Notes: generated from the letters alone by a model not told the origin. DNA of 42,030 bases from Streptococcus cuniculi (GCF_004570575.1 NZ_SPPD01000018.1:1-42030); one strand, 5' to 3'; counted from the first letter of the stretch, positions 14,749 to 24,910 are shown. Translations and numbers: made by a program.

Positions 14749-15217
14749 AATGTTAACAGCCAAATTGAGAAATTCCTCCGGGGTCTTGAACCGCTTTACA
14801 GGGGTCTTATCCCGCAGACAGATTAACATTGAATCTATCTCGGTAGGTCCAACTGAAATTGCTGAAATCTCAAGAGTCACCGTCATCATCGATGTTAAGA
14901 CGATGGACGAGGTGGAGCAGATTATCAAGCAGCTCAACCGGTTGATTGACGTTGTTCGTGTGCGAGATATTACAGATATTCCCCACTTGGAGCGCGAGGT
15001 ACTTCTGGTTAAAATCGTAGCACCACCCGCTAAGCGGGCCGAGATTTTAGCGATTATTCAGCCCTTCCGATCCAGCGTCGTCGATGTCGCCCCTCACTCG
15101 ATTACCATTCAGATGACGGGCGATGGGGATAAGATTGACGCCCTATTACGGGTTATTCAACCCTACGGTATCAAAAATATTGCTCGTACAGGAGCGACAG
15201 GATTTAGCAGAGACTAA
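14741..15217 (+). CDS. ilvN: Acetolactate synthase small (regulatory) subunit
   Basis: IlvN binds IlvB, raises its activity and confers valine feedback inhibition. The 158 residues fit the normal bacterial small subunit. The N-terminal ACT domain is clear (LRNSSGVLNRFTGVLSRRQI, NIESISVGPTE, ISRVTVIIDV), followed by QLNRLIDVVRVRDIT and a C-terminal domain with REVLLVKI and GIKNIARTGATGFSRD. The ATG overlaps the ilvB stop by 8 bp, which indicates translational coupling and equal production of both subunits. Confidence 0.95.
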   Translation: MRRMLTAKLRNSSGVLNRFTGVLSRRQINIESISVGPTEIAEISRVTVIIDVKTMDEVEQIIKQLNRLIDVVRVRDITDIPHLEREVLLVKIVAPPAKRAEILAIIQPFRSSVVDVAPHSITIQMTGDGDKIDALLRVIQPYGIKNIARTGATGFSRD

Positions 15218-15229
15218 TCCTCCTCAGGT

Positions 15230-16330
<1,101 letters not shown>

Positions 16331-16381
16331 GAATGTTCAGATAGTAGGCGAAAACAAGCTATCTAGCAAGTGATATAAAGG

Positions 16382-16423
16382 AAGTGAGGAAAGTTGGTTG
16401 TACAAGCTAGATTTTTCTCACTT
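16382..16423 (+). terminator. Hairpin between ilvC and ilvA
   Basis: AAGTGAG (16382-16388) pairs with CTCACTT (16417-16423), extended by A-T pairs inside (GAAA/TTTT), and is followed by TATTTTC. It could end part of the ilvBNC transcript before ilvA. Confidence 0.5.
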
Positions 16424-16451
16424 TATTTTCATGTAAGCAGAAGGAGAAGTT

Positions 16452-17702
16452 ATGTTAACAGCTAAGGACGTTGTCCGTGCTCATAAGGTGTTGAAGGACG
16501 TGGTGGTGTATACACCACTGGATTATGACCGCTATCTGTCGGAAAAGTATGGGGCAAAAATTTATCTCAAACGGGAAAATGCCCAGCGTGTACGCTCTTT
16601 TAAGATTCGTGGGGCCTATTATGCGATTTCCCAGTTGAGTGAAGAAGAAAGAAAGCGCGGAGTGGTCTGTGCCAGTGCAGGAAATCATGCCCAAGGTGTC
16701 GCCTTTACCTGTAATGAATTGAAAATACCTGCAACAATTTTTATGCCGATTACGACACCGCAACAAAAAATTGGACAGGTTCGTTTCTTTGGCGGCGATA
16801 TGGTCGACATCAAGTTGGTGGGAGATACCTTTGATGCGTCTGCCAAAGCCGCTCAAGATTTTACTGAGCGTGAAAATCGCACCTTTATTGCTCCTTTTGA
16901 TGATGTCCATGTTCAGGCGGGTCAAGGGACGGTTGCCTATGAGATCATGGAAGAAGCAGAGCGGGAGTCGATTGATTTTGATACGGTCTTGGTGCCAGTC
17001 GGTGGTGGCGGTTTAATTGCAGGGGTTGCGACCTATATCAAGGAGAAAAATCCTGCGATTGAAGTCATCGGTGTAGAGGCTGAGGGCGCTCGGAGCATGA
17101 AAGCTGCCTTTGAGGCAGGCGGGCCTGTCAAGTTAAAAGAAATTGACAAGTTTGCAGACGGAATTGCCGTGCAAAAAGTAGGGCAACTGGCCTATGAAGT
17201 AACACGCAGGCATGTGGAAAATCTTATCGGTGTGGATGAGGGCTTGATTTCTGAAACCTTGATTGACCTTTATTCTAAGCAAGGGATTGTCGCAGAACCA
17301 GCAGGAGCAGCTAGCATTGCAGCCCTTGAAGTCTTGAGCGAATATATCAAGGGTAAGACCGTTTGCTGTATCATCTCAGGGGGCAATAACGACATCAACC
17401 GCATGCCGGAAATGGAAGAGCGGGCGCTCATTTACGATGGTATCAAGCATTATTTTGTCGTGAACTTCCCGCAACGTCCTGGAGCCCTACGCGAGTTTGT
17501 AACCGATATTTTGGGACCAAATGATGATATTACTCGTTTTGAATATATCAAACGAGCCAGTAAAGGGACGGGACCTGTCTTGATTGGGGTGGCTCTCGGG
17601 GATAAACATGATTATGCTGGCCTGATTGAGCGCATGGAAAAGTTTGACCCCTCCTTTATCAATCTGCGAGGAAATGAAACCCTCTATAGTCTGCTGGTGT
17701 AA
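16452..17702 (+). CDS. ilvA: Threonine dehydratase (threonine ammonia-lyase), biosynthetic
   Basis: IlvA deaminates threonine to 2-ketobutyrate, the entry to isoleucine synthesis. The PLP-binding lysine is K51 in VRSFKIRGAYYAI; the phosphate cup is SAGNHAQGVAF, and LVPVGGGGLIAGVATYI is the glycine-rich PLP loop. The last ~85 residues (HYFVVNFPQRPGALREFVTD and onward) are a single ACT-like regulatory domain, so at 416 residues this is the short form with one domain, normal for streptococci and Bacillus. AAGGAG lies 5 bases before the ATG. It completes the ilvBNCA cluster. Confidence 0.95.
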   Translation: MLTAKDVVRAHKVLKDVVVYTPLDYDRYLSEKYGAKIYLKRENAQRVRSFKIRGAYYAISQLSEEERKRGVVCASAGNHAQGVAFTCNELKIPATIFMPITTPQQKIGQVRFFGGDMVDIKLVGDTFDASAKAAQDFTERENRTFIAPFDDVHVQAGQGTVAYEIMEEAERESIDFDTVLVPVGGGGLIAGVATYIKEKNPAIEVIGVEAEGARSMKAAFEAGGPVKLKEIDKFADGIAVQKVGQLAYEVTRRHVENLIGVDEGLISETLIDLYSKQGIVAEPAGAASIAALEVLSEYIKGKTVCCIISGGNNDINRMPEMEERALIYDGIKHYFVVNFPQRPGALREFVTDILGPNDDITRFEYIKRASKGTGPVLIGVALGDKHDYAGLIERMEKFDPSFINLRGNETLYSLLV

Positions 17703-17711
17703 GCGTTAAAC

Positions 17712-17727
17712 GATTTTTAAAAATCGA
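17712..17727 (+). terminator. Weak palindrome after ilvA
   Basis: CGATTTTTAAAAATCG is a perfect palindrome 9 bp after the ilvA stop, followed by AAACTGTTTTC. A palindrome without a loop and with few GC pairs is a weak terminator candidate; I see no better one before the next gene. Confidence 0.35.
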
Positions 17728-17797
17728 AACTGTTTTCACTTGTGTTTTCTTAAATAAAATAGTACAATATTCTCTAAAAGAAAAGGAGGGATACGTG

Positions 17798-18691
17798 ATG
17801 ATTAGTATTCTTAGTATCGTGTTTATTCTGGTTGTCTTGTTGGCGGTGGTGATTGTCCTTAGCTCGCTCTATGTAGTGCGTCAGCAATCGGTTGTCATCA
17901 TTGAACGGTTCGGGAAATACCAGAAGCTGAGCATGAGTGGGATTCATCTCCGACTTCCATTTGGCATTGACCATATTGCAGCGCGGATTCAGTTGCGCCT
18001 GCTCCAAAGTGAGATTGTGGTGGAAACAAAGACCCAAGATAATGTATTTGTAACTATGAATGTTGCAACTCAGTACCGGGTAAATGAAAACAACGTGACA
18101 GATGCCTACTACAAACTTATGCGTCCAGAAGCGCAGATTAAGTCTTATATCGAAGACGCTCTTCGTTCATCTGTTCCAAAATTAACGCTGGATGAATTGT
18201 TTGAGAAAAAAGACGAAATCGCTCTTGAAGTTCAAAAACAAGTGGCAGAAGAAATGTCTACCTATGGTTACATCATCGTGAAAACCTTGATTACCAAGGT
18301 GGAACCTGATGCAGAAGTCAAGCAGTCGATGAACGAAATCAATGCGGCACAACGAAAACGTGCTGCTGCTCAAGAATTGGCAGAAGCAGACAAGATTAAG
18401 ATTGTCACAGCTGCCGAAGCCGAAGCAGAAAAAGACCGCCTGCATGGTGTAGGGATTGCCCAACAGCGAAAAGCGATCGTGGATGGGTTGGCAGATTCGA
18501 TTAAAGAATTGAAAGAATCCAATATCGGCTTGACCGAAGAACAAATTATGTCCATTCTGTTGACCAACCAATATTTGGATACGCTAAATAATTTTTCACA
18601 TACCGGAAATAGCACAATCTTCTTGCCAGCAAGTCCTGAAGGCATGGAAGATATTCGTGCACAAATATTATCTGCTCTAAAAGCAAAATAA
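17798..18691 (+). CDS. SPFH/Band 7 (stomatin-prohibitin) family membrane protein
   Basis: Residues ~2-24 form an N-terminal membrane anchor (ILSIVFILVVLLAVVIVLSS). The SPFH domain follows: VVRQQSVVIIERFGKYQKL, SGIHLRLPFGID, then VVETKTQDNVFVTMNVATQY and RSSVPKLTLDELFEKKDEI. A long charged helical region (AEADKIKIVTAAEAEAEKDR) gives coiled-coil oligomerisation. Such proteins form ring-like scaffolds at the membrane and often regulate proteases or lipid microdomains. ATG 17798 is chosen because AAGGAGGG gives an 8-base spacing; GTG 17795 directly before it would be too close. The gene has no obvious link to ilvA. Function beyond membrane scaffolding cannot be told from sequence. Confidence 0.9.
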   Translation: MISILSIVFILVVLLAVVIVLSSLYVVRQQSVVIIERFGKYQKLSMSGIHLRLPFGIDHIAARIQLRLLQSEIVVETKTQDNVFVTMNVATQYRVNENNVTDAYYKLMRPEAQIKSYIEDALRSSVPKLTLDELFEKKDEIALEVQKQVAEEMSTYGYIIVKTLITKVEPDAEVKQSMNEINAAQRKRAAAQELAEADKIKIVTAAEAEAEKDRLHGVGIAQQRKAIVDGLADSIKELKESNIGLTEEQIMSILLTNQYLDTLNNFSHTGNSTIFLPASPEGMEDIRAQILSALKAK

Positions 18692-18709
18692 TGCATATTT
18701 ATTACGCAT

Positions 18710-18738
18710 TTTACTTGACAAGAGAGAGAGGATATAAT
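18710..18738 (+). promoter_or_regulatory. Probable promoter of the 69-aa gene
   Basis: The -10 is TATAAT (18733-18738). TTTACT (18710-18715) lies 17 bp upstream and is the more plausible -35; the better-looking TTGACA at 18715-18720 leaves only 12 bp. Confidence 0.5.
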
Positions 18739-18773
18739 AAACTAATGAGTGATTAAAAAGAAAGGGGTTTCTC

Positions 18774-18983
18774 ATGACTAGTTATGAAAAAGTGGCCGCA
18801 GTTGTCGGTTGGGTACGCGATAAGAAAATTACTGGATACCGTATCAGTAAAGAGACAAACGCACGTGAAATGTCAGTGATTGCTCTTGCACAAGGTCGTG
18901 CAAAAATTGACAACATTTCATTTGCTACTGCTTTGGGACTTATCGATTTTTATGACAAAAATCATAAAAAATTTGAGAACTAA
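18774..18983 (+). CDS. Small hypothetical protein, possible HTH-like fold (69 aa)
   Basis: A clear AAAGGGG ribosome-binding site, its own promoter and two downstream hairpins argue that this short ORF is a real monocistronic gene. The sequence begins MTSYEKVAAVVGWVRDKKIT and contains GYRISKETNAREMSVIALAQG, then FATALGLIDFYDKNHKKFEN. The order of short helices, with RISKET as a possible turn-helix entry and a hydrophobic last helix, resembles small Cro/Xre-like DNA-binding folds, but the match is weak. It has no membrane helix. I do not know its function. Confidence 0.7.
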   Translation: MTSYEKVAAVVGWVRDKKITGYRISKETNAREMSVIALAQGRAKIDNISFATALGLIDFYDKNHKKFEN

Positions 18984-18994
18984 TTGAAGCGTGA

Positions 18995-19021
18995 AAAAGA
19001 GGAGATGATGTCCCCTCTTTT
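18995..19021 (+). terminator. First hairpin after the 69-aa gene
   Basis: AAAAGAGG pairs with CCTCTTTT across a ~10-nt loop just past the stop. It lacks a long T-run and is backed up by the stronger hairpin at 19029-19064. Confidence 0.5.
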
Positions 19022-19028
19022 ACTCTTG

Positions 19029-19064
19029 AAAAACACCAGCTAACAGACGTTAGCTGGTGTTTTT
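19029..19064 (+). terminator. Strong rho-independent terminator
   Basis: AAAAACACCAGCTAAC (19029-19044), loop AGAC, GTTAGCTGGTGTTTTT (19049-19064): a 16-bp perfect stem ending in T5. It terminates the 69-aa gene. Confidence 0.85.
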
Positions 19065-19155
19065 CGCCATTCATAGCTCCAAATGTATACGATATTTGGA
19101 GGTGAGAAATAGGGGCTGGAAATTCTTCTCATGTTACGCCTGCTTTACAGATACA

Positions 19156-19184
19156 GAAGAAATAATCCAGTGGATTGTTTCTTC
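19156..19184. repeat. Long hairpin in the intergenic region
   Basis: GAAGAAATAATCC (19156-19168) pairs with GGATTGTTTCTTC (19172-19184) across AGT, 12 of 13 positions. No gene uses it as a terminator in an obvious way. It begins the ~370-bp repeat-rich gap before the leftward transporter operon. Confidence 0.55.
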
Positions 19185-19199
19185 AACGAGAGTACAGTC

Positions 19200-19554
19200 G
19201 CTTTTTTAATGCGTCCTCATATCTTGTGTAACTGAATTCGGGCTAAAAGCTCGGAAAAAAGATAGGCAGCTGTTCTGTCTTTAGCCAGTTACAGCTGAGA
19301 ATCCCTTTAGGGATAGCCCTCCTTGTGTTCATCGAACACTACGTCAGGCTCCTATTTTTGCCGTAGCCGTTGCGAATTTTGTTCGCTTACGGATATGGAT
19401 ACCCTTGTGGTACAGTCGCTTTTTAACGCCCTCATATCTTAAGAAACTGAGTTCGAGCTAAGCACTGTGTGAAAAAGATAAATCTTCCTAGAGTTTAATA
19501 ACTCTTCGTCAGATTTCCTATTTTCACTTTGTGCTTTTCACGCTCTCACATCTT
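19200..19554 (-). repeat. Tandem degenerate intergenic repeat downstream of the ABC transporter operon
   Basis: Read leftward, three copies of an AAGATRTGAGRGCG...AAAAGC start module occur at 19554-19533, 19440-19418 and 19225-19200. Two full units also share ATAGGA..CTGACG, ATCTTTTT and AGCYCGAAYTCAGTT in the same order. The units are ~114 and ~215 bp because their interiors differ. The first copy includes the final codons and stop of the ABC ATPase gene, so the array seems to have grown by duplication from the gene's 3' end, or the element supplied that end. Confidence 0.65.
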
Positions 19555-20289
19555 AAGAAAGCGTTGGAGGAATTCTTTTGTACGTTCTTCTTGTGGCTGT
19601 TCAAAGATTTGTTGTGGGCTACCTTCTTCAGCGATCAGTCCCTTGTCCATAAAGATGACGCGGTCTGAAACGTCGCGGGCAAACTCCATTTCATGGGTCA
19701 CGATAATCATGGTGAGACCTGACTTGGCTAGGTCTTGCATGGTTTTGAGTACCTCGCCTACCATCTCAGGGTCAAGGGCAGAAGTGGGCTCGTCAAAGAG
19801 AATCACTTCTGGATCGACAGAGAGAGCGCGGGCAATCGCTACCCGCTGTTTTTGCCCGCCTGAGAGCTGGCTTGATTTAGCAGGCCAGTATTGCTCTGTC
19901 ATGCCGACCTTATTGAGATTTTCTTTGGCGATCTGCTCGGCTTCCGTGCGGCTCCGTTTCAAGACCGTGGTTTGAGCAACAATGGCATTTTCTAAGACAT
20001 TCAGGTTATTGAAAAGGTTGAACGATTGGAAGACCATGCCCAATTTTTCACGGTAGGTTGTCAAATCATAGCCTTTTGCTAAGACATTTTCACCATGATA
20101 GAGGATTTCTCCCTCGCTCGGTGTTTCGAGGAGGTTGATGGAGCGTAGGAAGGTTGATTTTCCGGAACCAGAAGAGCCGATGATGGAGATGACCTCGCCT
20201 TTTTTAACGGTCAAGGAGATGTCTTTGAGGACCAGGTTTTGGCCAAAGGCTTTTTTCAAATGGTTGATTTCTAAAATCGTATTAGTCAT
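19546..20289 (-). CDS. Polar amino acid ABC transporter ATP-binding protein
   Basis: This is the energy-coupling subunit of an amino-acid importer. Walker A is [13 protein letters not shown], the signature is [17 protein letters not shown], Walker B is [13 protein letters not shown] and the H-loop is [15 protein letters not shown]: the GlnQ/ArtP-type pattern. The start [16 protein letters not shown] is used; the longer frame to 20355 only overlaps the permease. The ATG overlaps the permease 3' end by 8 bp, so the two genes are coupled. The substrate is a polar amino acid; glutamine, glutamate or a basic amino acid are all possible. The 3' end lies inside the intergenic repeat described at 19200-19554. 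Confidence 0.93.
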   Translation of the reverse strand: MTNTILEINHLKKAFGQNLVLKDISLTVKKGEVISIIGSSGSGKSTFLRSINLLETPSEGEILYHGENVLAKGYDLTTYREKLGMVFQSFNLFNNLNVLENAIVAQTTVLKRSRTEAEQIAKENLNKVGMTEQYWPAKSSQLSGGQKQRVAIARALSVDPEVILFDEPTSALDPEMVGEVLKTMQDLAKSGLTMIIVTHEMEFARDVSDRVIFMDKGLIAEEGSPQQIFEQPQEERTKEFLQRFLKM

Positions 20290-21847
20290 GAAGCACCTCC
20301 GTTTGCATTTGGTTGGCACCAGTCGTGTAGGTGTCCGTATCAAAGCGTTTTTCAATCATGCGCAGGATACGAGTGACCGTAAAGGTCAAGATAAAGTAGA
20401 TGATAGCAATAACCGTAAAGGTTTGGAAATATTGGTAGGTCTGAGTCGCTACGGTATTTCCTGAGAAGTAAAGCTCTACTACTGAAATCACATTCAATAC
20501 GGATGTATCCTTAATGTTGATGACAAATTCATTACCAGTAGCAGGCAAGATGTTGCGGACAACTTGCGGTAAGATAATTTTTCGCATAGTTTGGTTGTGG
20601 GTAAATCCAAGAGCAGTAGCCGCTTCAAATTGCCCCTTATCGACAGCGAAAATTCCTCCGCGGACGATTTCGCTCATGTAGGCTCCCGTATTGATCGATA
20701 CGATGAAAATCGCAGCCAAGGTTCGATCCAAATTCAAGCCAAAGGCTTGAGCTGTTCCGTAGTAGATAACCATGGATTGGACAATCATCGGCGTACCACG
20801 GAAGATTTCAATATAGATATTGATGAGAATGGCAAGTGCTTTTTGAAGGAAAGCAAGTCCCTTGTTGTTAGCCTTTGGAGCAGTACGGAAAACACCGATT
20901 AAGAGACCGATGGCAGTACCGATGATGGTTCCAAGGATAGAAATGAGCAGGGTCATACCAGTTCCACGTAAGAGTTGTTGCCAGTTATTGACTAGGATAT
21001 TCCAGACTTGGATAGGAAAGAATGATTTGACTTCTTCGCTAGCCGCTTCAATGGGTTGATGTTCAATCATCTCATCCATGAGCGCGAGCTGGTCTTTTTC
21101 TGTAAAGGTTTCAAGCACCTGATTGACCTGGGCGATGCGCGCATCGTCCTTGCGCATGCCGACAGCAATTGTGACATCTTCTGCATTGGTTTCAAAAGCC
21201 TTGGTCAATTCCACCATGTGAAAGGCAGGGTTGGCTTCCTGAGCTGTGCGAGCCTCGGGGCGTTCTGACACATAGGCATCGATGATACCAGCTTCAAGGG
21301 CTTGGCGAATCTGGGAGAAATCTCCCATAGCTGTCTGTTTCTCAACGCCCTGCATTTGGTCGATCAAATCGTAGAGATAGACCCCTTGCTGAGCAGTGAT
21401 TTTTGCTCCTGTAAATTCTTGAATCGAGCGAGCATCAGCCCACTTGCTATCAGAACGCACAACAAGCGTTGGAATAGAGGTGTAGTAGCTAGATGAAAAG
21501 GCAATTTCTTTCTTGCGCTCCTCTGTCGGGCTCATGCCAGCAATAATCATGTCGATTTTGCCAGAAGTTAGTGCAGGGACCAGTCCTTCCCATTTGGTCT
21601 TTACCACAAGGACTTTTTTGTCCATTTGTTCCGCAATCTTCTTTGCGACTTGAACATCGTACCCATTCGCAAATTGGTTGGTTCCTTCAATCGGCACAGC
21701 CCCGTTTTCACCTGTTTCCTGTGTCCAGTTGAACGGCGCATAAGCAGCTTCCATTCCGACACGAAGATATTCATCTGCTTGAACACCCGTGCTGATAGAG
21801 AACACAGCCATGAGCACTGCAAGCAGTATCAATAATCGTTTTTTCAT
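20282..21847 (-). CDS. Amino acid ABC transporter, fused substrate-binding protein and permease (521 aa)
   Basis: One polypeptide carries a signal peptide (residues 1-24, no lipobox cysteine), a type-3 periplasmic-type binding domain (~27-265: [51 protein letters not shown]) and a membrane permease domain (~290-500) with the family's EAA-like loop ([20 protein letters not shown]). Fusing the receptor to the permease tethers it to the membrane, which explains the lack of a lipid anchor; this layout is common in streptococci and lactococci (GlnP type). It forms an operon with the ATPase. The order ilv genes, this transporter, then uppP resembles the pneumococcal arrangement as I recall it. Confidence 0.93.
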   Translation of the reverse strand: MKKRLLILLAVLMAVFSISTGVQADEYLRVGMEAAYAPFNWTQETGENGAVPIEGTNQFANGYDVQVAKKIAEQMDKKVLVVKTKWEGLVPALTSGKIDMIIAGMSPTEERKKEIAFSSSYYTSIPTLVVRSDSKWADARSIQEFTGAKITAQQGVYLYDLIDQMQGVEKQTAMGDFSQIRQALEAGIIDAYVSERPEARTAQEANPAFHMVELTKAFETNAEDVTIAVGMRKDDARIAQVNQVLETFTEKDQLALMDEMIEHQPIEAASEEVKSFFPIQVWNILVNNWQQLLRGTGMTLLISILGTIIGTAIGLLIGVFRTAPKANNKGLAFLQKALAILINIYIEIFRGTPMIVQSMVIYYGTAQAFGLNLDRTLAAIFIVSINTGAYMSEIVRGGIFAVDKGQFEAATALGFTHNQTMRKIILPQVVRNILPATGNEFVINIKDTSVLNVISVVELYFSGNTVATQTYQYFQTFTVIAIIYFILTFTVTRILRMIEKRFDTDTYTTGANQMQTEVLHD

Positions 21848-21874
21848 AATCTCTCCTTTTCAAAAAGTAGTTAT

Positions 21875-21903
21875 ATTGTATAAAAAATTCAGACAGATTG
21901 CAA
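21875..21903 (-). promoter_or_regulatory. Promoter of the amino acid ABC transporter operon
   Basis: On the minus strand -35 TTGCAA (21903-21898) and -10 TACAAT (21880-21875) are separated by 17 bp. A ribosome-binding AAGGAG follows before the start at 21847. Confidence 0.65.
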
Positions 21904-21939
21904 ACTAATTGAAAAAAACTCCATTTTCATTCGGGTTTG

Positions 21940-21948
21940 TGGTATAAT
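21940..21948 (+). promoter_or_regulatory. uppP promoter, extended -10
   Basis: TGGTATAAT is an extended -10 located 26 bp before the uppP ATG; no clear -35 is present. It is divergent from the transporter promoter. Confidence 0.65.
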
Positions 21949-21974
21949 GAAGGGAAATGAAGAAGGAGTAAGCT

Positions 21975-22814
21975 ATGTTTGTTGAGATTCTAAAAGCGAT
22001 TTTCTTTGGCCTTGTAGAGGGAGTCACCGAATGGTTGCCGATATCGAGTACAGGCCACCTGATTTTGGTGCAGGAATTTGTGTCCTTTAAAAATGTCAGT
22101 GCTGATTTTACGTCCATGTTCAATGTTGTGATTCAGTTAGGCGCAATCTTAGCTGTCATGGTCATCTACTTCGACAGGCTCAACCCTTTTCAGCCGGGGA
22201 AATCAAGTCGCGAGATTCGCTTGACCTGGCAATTGTGGGCAAAAGTGGTGATTGCAGCTTTACCAGCAGCTATTTTGGGGCTTTTATTTGACGATTGGCT
22301 GGATGACCATTTGTATCACTTCATTGTTGTGGCCTTAATGTTGATTCTCTATGGTGTCGCTTTTATCTATGTTGAAAAATGGCAGAAGGCTCGTGAGCCA
22401 CAAGTTGTCTCTTTGAGTAAGATGTCTTATCAAACGGCCCTCTACATTGGTCTCTTTCAAGTCCTTGCCCTCATTCCTGGAACTAGCCGTTCAGGTGCCA
22501 CGATTCTGGGAGGGATTCTTCTTGGGACTAGCCGTGAGGTGGCGACCGAGTTTACTTTCTTTTTAGGGATTCCGATTATGTTTGGGGCAAGTCTGTTGAA
22601 AGTCCTAAAACTTCTTGTGAAAGGCTTGAGTGTAACGGCAGGTCAGTGGTTGTTGCTCCTTGTTGCCATGCTGACAGCCTTTGGCGTTTCTTTAGTTGTG
22701 ATTCGTTTCTTGACCGATTACGTGAAAAAGCACGATTTCACCTTCTTTGGAAAATACCGTATTGCGCTAGGAACACTCTTGGTTCTCTACTATTTAGGAA
22801 CTCTTATCTTTTAA
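21975..22814 (+). CDS. uppP: Undecaprenyl-diphosphatase
   Basis: UppP (BacA) dephosphorylates undecaprenyl diphosphate so that the lipid carrier can be reused for peptidoglycan and wall polysaccharide synthesis; extra copies give bacitracin resistance. The 279 residues are all membrane-embedded with about eight helices. The two family motifs are clear: [17 protein letters not shown] (residues ~16-32, with the catalytic Glu and the Ser/His) and [19 protein letters not shown] (~172-190, with the Arg). AAGGAG precedes the ATG. It stands alone between two promoters and a terminator. Confidence 0.96.
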   Translation: MFVEILKAIFFGLVEGVTEWLPISSTGHLILVQEFVSFKNVSADFTSMFNVVIQLGAILAVMVIYFDRLNPFQPGKSSREIRLTWQLWAKVVIAALPAAILGLLFDDWLDDHLYHFIVVALMLILYGVAFIYVEKWQKAREPQVVSLSKMSYQTALYIGLFQVLALIPGTSRSGATILGGILLGTSREVATEFTFFLGIPIMFGASLLKVLKLLVKGLSVTAGQWLLLLVAMLTAFGVSLVVIRFLTDYVKKHDFTFFGKYRIALGTLLVLYYLGTLIF

Positions 22815-22820
22815 GAATGG

Positions 22821-22843
22821 AACGCGGCCGAAGCTGCGTTTTT
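22821..22843 (+). terminator. Terminator of uppP
   Basis: AACGCGGC-CGAA-GCTGCGTT forms an 8-bp stem (one G-T) with a stable tetraloop, followed by TTT. It lies 6 bp after the uppP stop. Confidence 0.7.
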
Positions 22844-22883
22844 GTATTGTAGCAAAAACCCTCTACCTTTGGAGTGAAGAAAT

Positions 22884-22911
22884 CTCTTTTCTTTTGTAAA
22901 AGAGGCTATTT
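22884..22911 (+). terminator. Second hairpin with T-run before mecA
   Basis: CTCTTTT (22884-22890) pairs with AAAAGAG (22898-22904), followed by GCTATTTTTTT. It directly precedes the mecA -10. Confidence 0.45.
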
Positions 22912-22916
22912 TTTTG

Positions 22917-22922
22917 TATAAT
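22917..22922 (+). promoter_or_regulatory. -10 of the mecA-rgpG promoter
   Basis: TATAAT with TTG immediately before it. The leader carries a 7-bp hairpin TCTCAAA/TTTGAGA (22938-22957). No -35 of good quality is seen. Confidence 0.5.
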
Positions 22923-22983
22923 GAATGAAATGCAGGTTCTCAAATCATCGTTTGAGAGGGATGGAAGAGTATGAGGTAATGAG

Positions 22984-23715
22984 ATGAAGATGAAACAAAT
23001 TAGTGATTCGACCTTGAAAATCACGATTAAAATGGAAGATTTGGAAGAGCGCGGTATGGAAATCGCGGATTTTTTGGTGCCGCAGGAAAAGACAGAGGAA
23101 TTTTTCTACACAGTGTTGGATGAATTAGATCTGCCAGTAACTTTTCGTGAAAGTGGCATGCTCAGTTTTCGGGTGACGCCAAAGCCAGACAAGGTGGATA
23201 TTTTTGTCACCAAGTCAGATATTGATCAAAACTTAAACTTCGATGATTTTGCGGATATGGCAGATTTGGATGACATTTCGCACATGACACCGGATGAATT
23301 TTTGAAGACACTAGAGAAGACGATTCGGGAAAAGAGTGCAGGAGATGATAGGGCTGTCCAACATCTGGAGCAAGTAGAGGCCGAAGAGACAGAAGCAGAA
23401 GAAGTAGCTGTAGAAGACCGCCAGTATATTTACTATATTCTGGACTTTGCGAGTTTGCAAGAAGCAGTTCGATTTGTGTCCCTTCTTGATTTCACCATTG
23501 AAGAGTCTGAATTATATAAGATGAACGGTCGTTACTACATGACGGTTCTCATCAATATCGAAAATCGTTCGACGCGTTATCCAGACTACGTCTTGTCACG
23601 TATGTTAGAGCATGCAGATGACACGTCCATTTCGCGTGCGGTACTTCAAGAGCACGGAGTTCTGTTGCTTCCTGTGGGTGCGATTGAAGAGCTTGGGAAG
23701 GTGAGCTTAGTATGA
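22984..23715 (+). CDS. mecA: Adapter protein MecA
   Basis: MecA is an adapter that delivers substrates, including competence regulators, to the ClpC protease. The protein has the standard two-domain form: an N-terminal substrate-binding domain (MKMKQISDSTLKITIKMEDL, ERGMEIADFLVPQEKTEEFF, GMLSFRVTPKPDKVDIFVTK), an acidic linker rich in Glu (~115-145), and a C-terminal ClpC-binding domain (YIYYILDFASLQEAVRFV, LYKMNGRYYMTVLINIENR). The 243-residue length is usual. The start at 22984 has a GAGGT site 5 bases upstream; ATG 22990 is an alternative. The stop overlaps the rgpG start (ATGA), so the two are co-translated. Confidence 0.94.
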   Translation: MKMKQISDSTLKITIKMEDLEERGMEIADFLVPQEKTEEFFYTVLDELDLPVTFRESGMLSFRVTPKPDKVDIFVTKSDIDQNLNFDDFADMADLDDISHMTPDEFLKTLEKTIREKSAGDDRAVQHLEQVEAEETEAEEVAVEDRQYIYYILDFASLQEAVRFVSLLDFTIEESELYKMNGRYYMTVLINIENRSTRYPDYVLSRMLEHADDTSISRAVLQEHGVLLLPVGAIEELGKVSLV

Positions 23716-24890
23716 TTCCCTTTGCTTTGCAGTACATCATTGTCATTGTACTTACAATGATGGTTTCCGTTATTGCAACCCCCTTGGTCCGTTTTTTAGC
23801 GCTCCGGATTGGAGCGGTCGACAACCCCAATGCACGACGGATCAATAAGGTTCCCATGCCTACGGCGGGTGGGTTAGCGATTTTTGTTGCTTTCTTTTTA
23901 GCGACTATGTGTTTTTTGCCCTTCGTGGTCATCCACATATCGCCTCGAGGAACTTATTTTGAGTATATTTTGCCCTTAGTCTTTGCTAGCGGTATCATTA
24001 TTCTTACAGGATTGATTGATGATATCAAGGAACTACGTCCTTTGCCAAAGATGGTGGGGATGCTTGTTGCGGCGGCCATTATTTGGTTTTTTACCGAGTT
24101 TCGTTTTGATAATTTCAAGATTCCTTTTGGCGGGCCAATGCTCCATTTTCCAGCTTGGTTATCCTTCTTTTTAACCATTCTTTGGATTGTGGCCATCACC
24201 AATGCGGTCAATCTGATTGACGGTCTGGATGGTCTGGTGTCGGGGGTGTCCATTATTTCTTTGACCACTATGGGAATTGTCTCCTACTTTTTCCTCCACG
24301 ATAGCAATATCTACTTGACCTTAACGGTCTTTGTATTGGTGGCTGCGATTGTTGGATTTCTTCCCTATAACTACCATCCAGCCATTATCTACTTGGGCGA
24401 TACAGGGGCCCTATTTATCGGCTTTATGATTGGGGTACTATCCCTTCAAGGGCTGAAAAATTCCACCGCAGTTGCCGTGGTGACGCCGATGATTATCCTA
24501 GGAGTACCGATTACTGATACCTTGGTTGCGATTATTCGTAGGACCTTATCAGGTCAGAAAATCTATGAAGCAGATCGCATGCACTTGCATCACCGTCTCT
24601 TGTCGCTTGGCTTGACACATCGTGGAACGGTACTTGTTATCTATGCGATCTCGTTTATCTTTTCTCTCACTTCGCTACTCTTAAATGTATCGAGCCGCTG
24701 GGGAGGTGTCCTCTTGATAGTCGCAATGCTATTTGGAGTAGAAATCCTCAGTGAGCTAATTGGGATTTTTGGAGAAAATAGAACGCCTATTCTCAATGTC
24801 TTGCGCTTTATTGGCAATAGTGATGCCAGACAGGAATACCTAGCCAAAAAGAGAGCCAAGAAAGAAGCAAAGCGGAAAAATAGAAGATAA
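23712..24890 (+). CDS. rgpG: Undecaprenyl-phosphate GlcNAc-1-phosphate transferase (MraY/WecA family)
   Basis: This polytopic membrane enzyme transfers GlcNAc-1-phosphate to undecaprenyl phosphate and so starts rhamnose-glucose-type wall polysaccharide (RgpG in streptococci; TagO/WecA elsewhere). The family motifs appear in order: NPNARRINKVPMPTAGGLAI, GLIDDIKELRPLPK (Mg-binding DD), NAVNLIDGLDGLVSG, YLGDTGALFIGF and HLHHRLLSLGL. About eleven membrane helices are present, and a basic tail (AKKRAKKEAKRKNRR) ends the protein. The gene overlaps mecA by 4 bp, an arrangement also known from other streptococci. The exact polysaccharide it starts is inferred. Confidence 0.9.
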   Translation: MIPFALQYIIVIVLTMMVSVIATPLVRFLALRIGAVDNPNARRINKVPMPTAGGLAIFVAFFLATMCFLPFVVIHISPRGTYFEYILPLVFASGIIILTGLIDDIKELRPLPKMVGMLVAAAIIWFFTEFRFDNFKIPFGGPMLHFPAWLSFFLTILWIVAITNAVNLIDGLDGLVSGVSIISLTTMGIVSYFFLHDSNIYLTLTVFVLVAAIVGFLPYNYHPAIIYLGDTGALFIGFMIGVLSLQGLKNSTAVAVVTPMIILGVPITDTLVAIIRRTLSGQKIYEADRMHLHHRLLSLGLTHRGTVLVIYAISFIFSLTSLLLNVSSRWGGVLLIVAMLFGVEILSELIGIFGENRTPILNVLRFIGNSDARQEYLAKKRAKKEAKRKNRR

Positions 24891-24910
24891 GAATGATTCT
24901 CTAAACAAAG

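Noticed and set aside
18715..18720. TTGACA as the -35 of the 69-aa gene
   Set aside because: The spacer to TATAAT is only 12 bp; TTTACT at 18710 gives 17 bp.
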